From Candidatus Hadarchaeales archaeon (GTDB lineage: Archaea; Hadarchaeota; Hadarchaeia; Hadarchaeales; WYZ-LMO6), in contig JAVYML010000003.1 in NCBI GenBank assembly GCA_038736355.1, positions 148,093 through 212,092 on the forward strand: 64,000 nt of DNA, written 5' to 3'. The position numbers and the translations under genes are program-made. Below, in pieces: positions 57,753 to 64,000 of this stretch (the first letter of the stretch is position 1; every line of letters begins with the position of its first letter). The notes under the pieces are model-generated. The model was not told the DNA's origin. It saw only the letters and a program-made list of their open reading frames with translations, and searched no databases.

Positions 57753-58772
57753 ATGGAAAGCCGTGGAATAGCCCCTCTAATAGCAGTGGCGGTGATAGTG
57801 ACAGCCTTAGGGACTTCAACCGCGATACCAGTGGCTGCCTCAGTCGCTAACGTAGATCCTGACCACCCCCTGTATTCTCTGAAAAGGATAGGGGAAAGAA
57901 TAAGGGGGCTCAGCGATGTTGAGCAAATGAAGCTGAGATGGCAGGAATATCAAAAAATGGTGGAAAAGGGCAAGGGGCTTCAATACCAATCAATCCTGAG
58001 GGAATTCGTGGATAAGCTGAACTCGGTGGCGCCTTACGACGTGAAGACCAAGCAGGAAATCATAGCTTGGATGCAGCAGCAAATGCCTGGTATAGGAGAG
58101 ATCAGGCTTAAATTGGCAGAAAAAATCGCGGCAGAAAATGAGCAATGGGATAACGAGGTAAGACAAATAAGGGCTTGCTGGGAAAGAGAAAGAGACTTGG
58201 GGAGTCTGAATGCAGGAATGCTTCATTTGAGGGAAAGAATAAGAGAAAGGGAAAGAGTAATGGAACGGTACTTGAAGACAGAAAACTTATTGGAGAATCT
58301 CTGCTTGAGGATAAGAGTACATGAAAACTTGGCTCTTACTTGGCAAGAGGCTAGAGAGAAAGGAGAAAACATTCTACGCACAAAGTTCAACCAACTGTTG
58401 GGATTCTTTGAGAACAAATATCCAGAAGTGGAAGCCATGTTAATGATTGCCCCTGAGAACTCTCCTGGGAAAAAAGCAGCACAAAGACTTGTGGACCTAG
58501 CTTTGAGGGAAAACAAGTTGGCTCTGTACGCTTACGATGAAAATTTGCTCGGTAGGGCAGTAGGACTCATGACTTCGGCAGTGATGCATCTCAGAAATGC
58601 GGAACATATCCTAGAACACGCACAGGAATGGGAACCCCAATACGTCCAGCAATGGTACCAATGGCGGGAAAGGTGGATGGAACTCAAGGAAGAGTTCAAA
58701 GAATTGTGGGAAAACGTGCAGCAAAACCTAGAACAGTTCAGAAACCGTATAAAGGAGAGATGGGGGAAATAA
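57753..58772 (+). CDS. Secreted or anchored helical protein, DUF5667-like
   Basis: The 339-residue protein opens with a signal or anchor segment (about 6-32, IAPLIAVAVIVTALGTSTAI) and the DUF5667-type hallmark VDPDHPLYSLKRIGERIRGL. The rest is strongly helical and charged (Glu, Arg, Gln), with many tryptophans, e.g. ERWMELKEEFKELWENVQQN. It is likely an extracytoplasmic coiled-coil protein; function unknown. GGAGGTGATAAA before the ATG is a good ribosome-binding site. A T-rich run after the stop (TTTTTCCTTCTTTTTC) may terminate transcription. Confidence 0.72.
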   Translation: MESRGIAPLIAVAVIVTALGTSTAIPVAASVANVDPDHPLYSLKRIGERIRGLSDVEQMKLRWQEYQKMVEKGKGLQYQSILREFVDKLNSVAPYDVKTKQEIIAWMQQQMPGIGEIRLKLAEKIAAENEQWDNEVRQIRACWERERDLGSLNAGMLHLRERIRERERVMERYLKTENLLENLCLRIRVHENLALTWQEAREKGENILRTKFNQLLGFFENKYPEVEAMLMIAPENSPGKKAAQRLVDLALRENKLALYAYDENLLGRAVGLMTSAVMHLRNAEHILEHAQEWEPQYVQQWYQWRERWMELKEEFKELWENVQQNLEQFRNRIKERWGK

Positions 58773-58799
58773 TTTTTCCTTCTTTTTCTTTTTAGAGAA

Positions 58800-59729
58800 T
58801 TACCTTTTCATCAAAACCACGGAGCTCACAGGTACTTCGTCTGCGATCCTATAATTTGTTAATTTTTCGAGTTCCTCGGCGAAAGATCTTATTTCCTGGT
58901 GGGTGGGCATTAGGGAGGGCCCCAACCTCTGTCTGGAATATCCTACCGGAAAGTACCCTTTGGGTTCTACGTAATCAGGGCTTGCTTTTTCTATCAACTT
59001 GGCATAACCTTCAGGATCTTTTAAATTCAGACCCCTCACGAGGGTTAGTCTCAGTACTTTTCTACAAGAAAAAGAAGAAAGTAACTCTAGGCTCAAATTA
59101 AGTTTTTTCCATCCATCGGGTATTCTGGGTCTACAAACCATCGAATAGGTGGCTTCGTCTGGGGCGGGAAGGGTTAGATAGAGTTGGGTGGGTTCTACTC
59201 CCAACTCTTTTAATCTTTCAGGCATAGTCCCGTTACTTACCAGAAAAGTGGTAAAGCCCCTTCGATGGAATTCTTCCAGTAGGGGGGTGAGTAGGGGATA
59301 GAGGGTAGGCTCCCCTGCCAAGCTTATAGCAGCGTGCCTTGGGAGTTGTGCTTCCTCCCACTTGGAAAGGTTCACTTTTGGATTACCCTTGAAACCACTC
59401 AGAAGTTCCCTCTGGGCTAGGATAGCCCTCTCCACAACTTCTCTTGGATCGTCTGGAGGAAGCTCTTCGTGCGGCTCGAGGGTAGCTTCCACCTTTCTCC
59501 AGCAAAAGAGGCACTGATGGGTGCAGTGGAAGAGGGAGGGGGTAAACTGAAGACAGCGCCAAGAAGAAATGCCGTAAAACTTGGACTTATAACATTCGCC
59601 TTTTCCCAGCAGGCTCTTTTTGGTCCACAAACAAATCTTCACGGCAGAATTCCTGCCTACGAGCCTGTAACCCTGCCTCAGATAGAGCTCTTCAAACCTT
59701 TTGAGCCTTTCCTGCAGGGATCCCTGCAT
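58800..59729 (-). CDS. taw1: 4-demethylwyosine synthase (radical SAM, TYW1/Taw1)
   Basis: This protein of about 309 residues has the radical-SAM CX3CX2C motif in LFHCTHQCLFCWR, a second Cys set (ICLWTKKSL, GKGECYKSKFYGI), HAAISLAGEPTLYP and YVEPKGYFPVGYSRQRLG. These match archaeal Taw1, which builds the tricyclic imG-14 base from m1G37 of tRNA-Phe with pyruvate. ATG 59729 is chosen because it shares TGATG with the stop of the upstream NifB-like gene; an in-frame start at 59786 lies inside that gene. Trm5, which makes m1G37, is divergent nearby. Confidence 0.92.
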   Translation of the reverse strand: MQGSLQERLKRFEELYLRQGYRLVGRNSAVKICLWTKKSLLGKGECYKSKFYGISSWRCLQFTPSLFHCTHQCLFCWRKVEATLEPHEELPPDDPREVVERAILAQRELLSGFKGNPKVNLSKWEEAQLPRHAAISLAGEPTLYPLLTPLLEEFHRRGFTTFLVSNGTMPERLKELGVEPTQLYLTLPAPDEATYSMVCRPRIPDGWKKLNLSLELLSSFSCRKVLRLTLVRGLNLKDPEGYAKLIEKASPDYVEPKGYFPVGYSRQRLGPSLMPTHQEIRSFAEELEKLTNYRIADEVPVSSVVLMKR

Positions 59730-60583
59730 CACTTCATGTAGCACTTCAAGTCTTTTCCAAGTTTTCCTACCGCGTCTGCCCTGCATTGTCTACAATGGAT
59801 CATTTGATCCACATACCTAGAGCAGAGCTTCTGCAGCCTGGCTTTCTCCTGTGGAGAAGGAGGGGAGAGATGGGAGAATTTGAATTGTGGGATGAGGGGG
59901 ATGAGGTTCTGCTTATAGACACCCATCCTCCCTATCCTTTTGGCCACTTCCATTACATGCTGGTCGTTCACGGTAGGAATGATGACCGTGTTCACCTTTA
60001 CCACTATCCCGTTTTTCACGGCTTCCTCCACCCCTTTGAGCTGATTCCTTATGAGCAACCTAGCACCCTCTTCTCCAGTATATTTCTTGCCCTCGTACAG
60101 TACCCAGGCGTAAATCTCCGCCCCTATCTTGGGATCTAAGGCGTTGATGGTCACGGTGAGGGTCCCTATCCCCACCTCCATCAGATCCCCCATCCTATCG
60201 GGCAGAAGAAGACCATTCGTGCTGAGGCAACGATGTAAGCGTGGGAACCTTCTTTTCACCAATCTGAAGGTCTTGAAGGTTTCCTCGTTGAAAAGGGGTT
60301 CCCCTGGCCCTGCTATCGCCACCACCTTTATCCAGGGATGCCTCTTAACCACCTCCTCCAATCTTTGAAGGGCCTGTCTGGGGGTGAGTACTTTACTCGC
60401 TACTCCTGGCCTTGATTCGTTGACACAATCGAACTCCCTTACACAGTAGTTACATTGTATGTTACATCTGGGTGCCACGGGGAGATGGATTCTCCCGAAA
60501 AGGTGAAGGGCCTCCTTGCTGAAACAAGGATGCTCCTTGATCCTGCGTAGCTGGGATGGATCCCAGGAGACCTTTTCCCCCAT
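59729..60583 (-). CDS. nifB: NifB-like radical SAM protein
   Basis: This 284-residue protein has NifB landmarks in order: HPCFSKEALHLFGRIHLPVA, the radical-SAM motif CNIQCNYCVREFDCVNESRP, AIAGPGEPLFNEETF, LSTNGLLLPD and the C-terminal cysteines HCRQCRADAVGKLG. NifB makes the NifB-cofactor Fe-S core of nitrogenase; stand-alone versions without the NafY domain occur in many methanogens, including non-fixers. No nif structural genes are in the window. The TGATG junction couples it to taw1, an unexpected partner. GGGAGG precedes the ATG. Confidence 0.88.
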   Translation of the reverse strand: MGEKVSWDPSQLRRIKEHPCFSKEALHLFGRIHLPVAPRCNIQCNYCVREFDCVNESRPGVASKVLTPRQALQRLEEVVKRHPWIKVVAIAGPGEPLFNEETFKTFRLVKRRFPRLHRCLSTNGLLLPDRMGDLMEVGIGTLTVTINALDPKIGAEIYAWVLYEGKKYTGEEGARLLIRNQLKGVEEAVKNGIVVKVNTVIIPTVNDQHVMEVAKRIGRMGVYKQNLIPLIPQFKFSHLSPPSPQEKARLQKLCSRYVDQMIHCRQCRADAVGKLGKDLKCYMK

Positions 60584-60636
60584 CCTCCCCCTTCCACCTC
60601 CCCTTTTTTTAGCCTTCCCCGTCCACGGGCTAGGAG

Positions 60637-61479
60637 ATGGGTAGCCTAAGGGAGGAGTTGAGGGAAATCCTCACGGAAGAAGAATTGGCGAAGCTCAGGG
60701 CTTTCGACTTGGTGGGAGACATCGGGATCCTCAGGTTACCTCCCGAACTCCTTCCAAAGAAAAGGGAAATAGGGGAGGCCCTCTTGAGGGTTCACCGTCA
60801 TCTGAAAACAGTGCTTCTCCAGGTCTCTCCCGTCAGGGGAGAGTTTAGGACCAGGAGGCTAGAAGTGATTGCCGGGGAGCCCAAGACGGAGACCGTATAC
60901 AGGGAGAGTGGATGCATCTTCAAGGTGGACTTGGACAAGGTTTACTTTTCTCCCCGCTTGGCATACGAAAGGATGAGGATAGCCAAACAGGTGAGGGAAG
61001 GAGAAGAAGTAACCAATCTTTTCGCCGGAGTGGGATGTTATTCTATCGTCATCGCGAAACACTCCGGTGCGAGGAGGATATATTCCATAGATAAGAATCC
61101 TGAGGCCTTCAAGCTCATGTGTGAGAACATCAGAATGAATAGGGTTGGGGAAAAAGTCCTCCCCTTCCTCGGGGATGCCAGGGAAGTGGTTTCCTCGCAT
61201 CTTCGGAGGAGGGCCGATAGGGTGCTCATGCCCTTGCCCGAGGGTGCCAGGGGGTTCTTGGATACGGCCTTGGAGGCCCTGAAGGAAGAAGGGGGGATCG
61301 TTCATTTCTATGACATGGGAGAGGAACCCGATCCCTTCTCCCCTTCCCTCAAGTTCTTGGAGGAAGAGGTGGGAAAAAGGGGGTGGGAGTTGGAAGTACT
61401 TGACAAGCGCCGGATAAGATCCTATGGGGTAAGACTCTACCATGTGGTCTTGGACCTCCTCCTTCGCCCGAAGAGATAA
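60637..61479 (+). CDS. trm5: tRNA (guanine37-N1)-methyltransferase Trm5
   Basis: This 280-residue class I methyltransferase has an N-terminal D2 domain (GDIGILRLPPELLPKKREIG, GEFRTRRLEVIAGEPKTETVY, FKVDLDKVYFSPRLAYER), SAM motif EEVTNLFAGVGCYSIVIAKH, SIDKNPEAFKLMCENIRMNRV, FLGDAREV and the LMPLPEGARGFLDTAL substrate loop. Taw2 is homologous, but the MxLPE-type loop favours Trm5. It makes m1G37, the substrate of Taw1 encoded divergently. A TTTTTTAG box lies about 27 nt before the ATG. Confidence 0.88.
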   Translation: MGSLREELREILTEEELAKLRAFDLVGDIGILRLPPELLPKKREIGEALLRVHRHLKTVLLQVSPVRGEFRTRRLEVIAGEPKTETVYRESGCIFKVDLDKVYFSPRLAYERMRIAKQVREGEEVTNLFAGVGCYSIVIAKHSGARRIYSIDKNPEAFKLMCENIRMNRVGEKVLPFLGDAREVVSSHLRRRADRVLMPLPEGARGFLDTALEALKEEGGIVHFYDMGEEPDPFSPSLKFLEEEVGKRGWELEVLDKRRIRSYGVRLYHVVLDLLLRPKR

Positions 61480-61539
61480 AATTCTGGGTTTTTTGGGAAA
61501 AAAGAAGGTTAATAAAGGGAGAAATAGAAATAAAAACGT

Positions 61540-61743
61540 ATGGAAATTCCCCTAGCCACGGCTGACAGACTGATAAGGAAGGCGGGAGCAAAAAGGGTAA
61601 GTGAGGAGGCTGCCAAAGCCTTGGCGGAGGTTTTGGAGGAATACGCCCTTTCGGTGGCCTCCGAGGCCGTTAAGTTGGCTGAGCATGCGGGTAGGAGAAC
61701 CGTGAGAGATGAGGATATCCGCCTGGCAAGCAGGCGCGCCTAG
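61540..61743 (+). CDS. Archaeal histone (HMf family), second copy
   Basis: The 67-residue histone fold is IPLATADRLIRKAGAKRVS, AAKALAEVLEEYALSVASE, then RRTVRDEDIRLASRR. It differs strongly from the histone at 56.3 kb, with an Arg-rich C terminus, so the two may have different DNA-binding or dimer preferences. The upstream AT-rich segment (GGTTAATAAAGGG, then TAGAAATAAAAACG) lacks a ribosome-binding site, suggesting a leaderless mRNA. It overlaps the convergent nuclease gene by 4 nt. Confidence 0.96.
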   Translation: MEIPLATADRLIRKAGAKRVSEEAAKALAEVLEEYALSVASEAVKLAEHAGRRTVRDEDIRLASRRA

Positions 61744-62144
61744 GTCCATCTCCTGGCTAGCCCCCTTTTCAATAATTCTTCTTGGACATCTATCCACTTC
61801 CCCTCCCGGCGGAGGTAAACATAGGCTAGGAGTCTTCCATAGGAGTCGCGGGCCCTCCTCCCCTTCCTGCAGTAAATCCTCTCACCCGGGGGACAGAGGG
61901 AATCCAAAAAGGCCTTGGCTAGGACTCCCCTACTTTCGTGAAGTTCGAAGGCGTCGATTCCAGCTAGCCTAAGTTTTTCCAGCCTTCCCACTTCCGGCCA
62001 ACCATGGCTTTCCAAGATCCTGACTTCCATGGTGTCCCCGTCGATAGTTCTTATCACCTCGGCGGAGAAATGGAAGCGATTCTCTTCTGGGAACAAAAAG
62101 AGTGGCAGGAGAAGGAATAAGAACACCAATGGCCAAACCCTCAT
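61740..62144 (-). CDS. Secreted thermonuclease-like (SNase family) nuclease
   Basis: From ATG 62144 (GAGGA just upstream), the product is about 134 residues: an N-terminal signal segment (MRVWPLVFLFLLLPLFLF) and an SNase fold with VIRTIDGDTMEVRI, LRLAGIDAFELHESRGVLAKAFL and RDSYGRLLAYVY. These contain the Asp, Glu and Arg positions of the calcium-dependent active site. It should cleave extracellular DNA or RNA. A much longer in-frame ORF to 62363 exists but overlaps the divergent deoxyhypusine synthase gene and its promoter, so it is rejected. Confidence 0.83.
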   Translation of the reverse strand: MRVWPLVFLFLLLPLFLFPEENRFHFSAEVIRTIDGDTMEVRILESHGWPEVGRLEKLRLAGIDAFELHESRGVLAKAFLDSLCPPGERIYCRKGRRARDSYGRLLAYVYLRREGKWIDVQEELLKRGLARRWT

Positions 62145-62231
62145 TTCCTCTTTCTGGGAGAGAAGGAATTGATAAGGGGAAAAGAGATTCGAGGAAGATT
62201 TCACGTTTGAAACCGGCAAACTGGAAAAAAC

Positions 62232-62244
62232 TTTTTTATATTTT
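62232..62244 (+). promoter_or_regulatory. TATA box for the deoxyhypusine synthase gene
   Basis: TTTTTTATATTTT lies about 24-26 nt before ATG 62262. This favours that ATG (leaderless) over the in-frame GTG at 62250. Confidence 0.5.
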
Positions 62245-62261
62245 TCACTGTGAAAAAAGTG

Positions 62262-63263
62262 ATGCGCAAAACTCCCTATTTCAAAGAAAAACTCGAGACC
62301 ATAGAGGTAAAGAAGAAGAGTCTCTCCCAACTGCTCCAAGAAATGGCCAAAACAGGTTTTCAAGGGAGGAAATTGGGGGAAGCTGCGCTCCTGTGGGAAG
62401 AAATGTTGAAAGAGAAGGACCTGGCCATTTTCTTCGGATATACCGGTTCCATGAGCACCACTGGGATGTGGAAAATCGTATGCTGGCTCATAGAGAAAAG
62501 ATTCATAGATGTTCTCGTTTCCACTGGAGCCAACATTTCCGAAGACCTCCTAGAGGCCATGGGCGGGACCTATTGGAGGGGAACGGATTTGGTAGACGAT
62601 GCCGACCTTTTGAAGCATAAAATCGACAGGTTTTATGATGTTTATGTCGACGAATTGGAATACAGAAAAATGGAAGGGTTAATAGCGGAATTCATCGAAA
62701 CGCTGGATGAAAACCACTCTTATTCTTCCAGAGAGTTCTTATGGGAGTTTGGCAAGTGGTTGAACAAAAAGGGAATAAATTGTATCGTTTCAACCGCCTA
62801 CAGGAAAAAAGTTCCCATTTTTTGCCCAGCTATAGTGGACAGCGGTTATGGAATAGCATACCTCCAAGCAAAGAAGAAAATTTGCTTGGATCAGGGAAAA
62901 GACTTCGTCGAGCTCCTCGAGATAGGGGAGAAGCTGGGAAGAAGGGGGGTAATCTACATTGGAGGGGGAGTACCCAAGGATTTCGTCCAGCTCCTGGCAG
63001 TAGCCATCGATCTCATGAAGGGGGGAGAAAAACCTTACCCGCACGAGTATGCCATCCAGATTACCACCGATCAACCCGTCTGGGGGGGACTCAGTGGATG
63101 CACCCTTAGGGAGGCCATCAGCTGGGGTAAGATTTCTGCCAAAGGTAAATACGTGACTTGCTACTGTGACGCCACCATAGCCCTTCCACTTCTTTCCCAC
63201 TACCTGAACGAGAGGATAGAAAGCAGGAAGAATTATCCGGACTTCTCTTGGCTCTTGAAGTAG
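62262..63263 (+). CDS. dys: Deoxyhypusine synthase
   Basis: The product is 333 residues (337 if GTG 62250 is used). NAD- and substrate-binding segments are [53 protein letters not shown] and [14 protein letters not shown]. The catalytic Lys is in [11 protein letters not shown]. It transfers the aminobutyl group of spermidine to Lys35 of aIF5A, encoded at 8.6 kb. Some archaeal homologues are homospermidine-synthase-like; the active-site lysine supports the deoxyhypusine role. Confidence 0.92.
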   Translation: MRKTPYFKEKLETIEVKKKSLSQLLQEMAKTGFQGRKLGEAALLWEEMLKEKDLAIFFGYTGSMSTTGMWKIVCWLIEKRFIDVLVSTGANISEDLLEAMGGTYWRGTDLVDDADLLKHKIDRFYDVYVDELEYRKMEGLIAEFIETLDENHSYSSREFLWEFGKWLNKKGINCIVSTAYRKKVPIFCPAIVDSGYGIAYLQAKKKICLDQGKDFVELLEIGEKLGRRGVIYIGGGVPKDFVQLLAVAIDLMKGGEKPYPHEYAIQITTDQPVWGGLSGCTLREAISWGKISAKGKYVTCYCDATIALPLLSHYLNERIESRKNYPDFSWLLK

Positions 63264-63285
63264 ATTTTTATCTTCCCTTAGGGAA

Positions 63286-64000
63286 ATGAAAAAGATGCCA
63301 GAGAGGGAGGTAAAACTAACGGTAGCCGAAAATTCCCATCAACCAGATGTTGGGAGAGGACTCGCCCGTATCCCGGACCACGTGGCCGAGAGGCTTGGGA
63401 TAAGCCCGGGAGATGTGGTGGAAATCCAAGGAACGAAGACCACTGGTGTAATTGCCATGAAAGGTTTTGCAGAAGACAGAGGGCTGGATATCATAAGGAT
63501 AGACGGTATTATCAGGCACAATGCCGGGACTTCCATAGGAGAGAAGGTTCTGGTTAGGAAAGCGGAAGTGAAGGAGGCCAAAAAGGTTACCTTGGCCCCG
63601 GCCAGCCCAGGTATAAGAATTTCCGTTCCTGGGGAGGTGATGAGACGCAACCTGCTCGGAAGGCCCCTCACGAGGGGGGATCTCATCACCACGGCTTCCA
63701 TGAGGAGAGGGTTCGGTGAACCCTTCATCGAACAGATTTTCGGTTCTTTCTTGGAGGAGACCCCTCTGGGTTTGGGAGAGATGAGGTTCATCGTGGTCTC
63801 CACCATTCCCCTAGGAATAGTTTTGGTGGTGGATTCCACCGAAATAGAAGTGCTTCCTGAAGCCGTAGCGGTTAAGGAAACCAGAGTACCTGCCGTGACT
63901 TATGAGGACATCGGTGGTTTGAAGGAAGAATTGAAGAGGGTGAGGGAGATGATCGAACTTCCCCTCAAACATCCTGAGCTTTTCGACAGGCTTGGCATAG
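63286..64000 (+). CDS. Cdc48/VAT-type AAA ATPase, 3'-truncated by the window end
   Basis: The 238 visible residues contain the double-psi barrel N domain ([50 protein letters not shown]), the N2 part ([27 protein letters not shown]), then the start of the D1 ATPase ([20 protein letters not shown]). No stop occurs before 64000. Cdc48/p97/VAT unfolds proteins, often for the proteasome, whose beta subunit is at 4 kb. ATG 63286 or 63295 are both possible; an ATTTTTA box lies about 20-25 nt upstream. Confidence 0.94.
   Translation, partial: MKKMPEREVKLTVAENSHQPDVGRGLARIPDHVAERLGISPGDVVEIQGTKTTGVIAMKGFAEDRGLDIIRIDGIIRHNAGTSIGEKVLVRKAEVKEAKKVTLAPASPGIRISVPGEVMRRNLLGRPLTRGDLITTASMRRGFGEPFIEQIFGSFLEETPLGLGEMRFIVVSTIPLGIVLVVDSTEIEVLPEAVAVKETRVPAVTYEDIGGLKEELKRVREMIELPLKHPELFDRLGI

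Noticed and set aside
62145-62363. N-terminal extension of the nuclease ORF up to 62363
   Set aside because: It would overlap the divergent deoxyhypusine synthase start and promoter. The signal peptide begins cleanly at Met 62144 behind GAGGA.

Overview
The window is archaeal. It carries ribosomal protein L37e, an Lsm protein, the aCPSF1/FttA termination nuclease, a proteasome beta subunit, Nob1, aIF5A with deoxyhypusine synthase, EF-1alpha, a Cdc48-type ATPase, two HMf-type histones, Trm5/Taw1 and archaeal SepF. Archaeal lipid and cofactor genes (a mevalonate-kinase-like GHMP protein, PoaA/PanB, MptE) fit this, as do TATA boxes about 26 nt before many start codons. O-phosphoseryl-tRNA(Cys) synthetase together with tRNA-Cys points to a euryarchaeal-type lineage that uses the indirect cysteine pathway. 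Many TTG/GTG starts, the preference for AGG arginine codons and the dense packing suggest a thermophile. A Hadarchaeota/MSBL1/Archaeoglobi-like heterotroph is my best guess, but this is inference and not a placement.

Layout. 1-10.6 kb is mostly information processing: a partial pyrimidine-dimer glycosylase, tRNA-Ala, L37e-Lsm, a PUA protein, SepF, aCPSF1 and the proteasome beta subunit, then a membrane M28 peptidase, PiT permease, PhoU-like protein, Nob1, NAD kinase, aIF5A and SepRS. 10.6-13.8 kb holds a TIM-barrel isomerase and two MFS transporters. 13.9-22.1 kb is a tightly overlapped seven-gene redox operon: FrhB-like, IorA, IorB, GlcD-type FAD oxidase, two CCG-domain Fe-S proteins and a LUD Fe-S protein. 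It reads as a 2-hydroxyacid to 2-oxoacid to acyl-CoA route. 22.1-42.3 kb is metabolic and transport-rich: MscS; a permease/amidohydrolase/hydrolase/Fe-S operon; tRNA-Cys; CBS plus CPA2 antiporter; tRNA-Val; a CoA-transferase/GNAT fusion; a branched-chain-amino-acid-type ABC transporter split into two convergent units with an acyl-CoA ligase; a GHMP kinase lacking catalytic residues; MptE; and an acetate-type transporter.

42.3-43.9 kb holds small regulators and AT-rich spacers. 43.9-51.1 kb is a pyrimidine operon (pyrF-E-B-I-K-C-D-G) lacking only carbamoyl-phosphate synthetase. 51.2-54.6 kb has an amidase, EF-1alpha (apparent CTG start) and an unknown membrane protein. 54.6-56.2 kb is a CoA-biosynthesis pair. 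From 56.3 kb to the end come two histones, translin with a membrane-bound winged-helix protein, a secreted DUF5667-like protein, Taw1/NifB-like/Trm5, a secreted nuclease, deoxyhypusine synthase and the start of a Cdc48 gene.

The main points for a second look are the redox operon with a gene-conversion tract, the EF-1alpha CTG start, the mevalonate-kinase-like protein lacking Lys and Asp, the LivM zinc-ribbon tail, and a NifB-like protein coupled to wyosine-base genes. No CRISPR array, insertion sequence, rRNA or replication origin was recognised.
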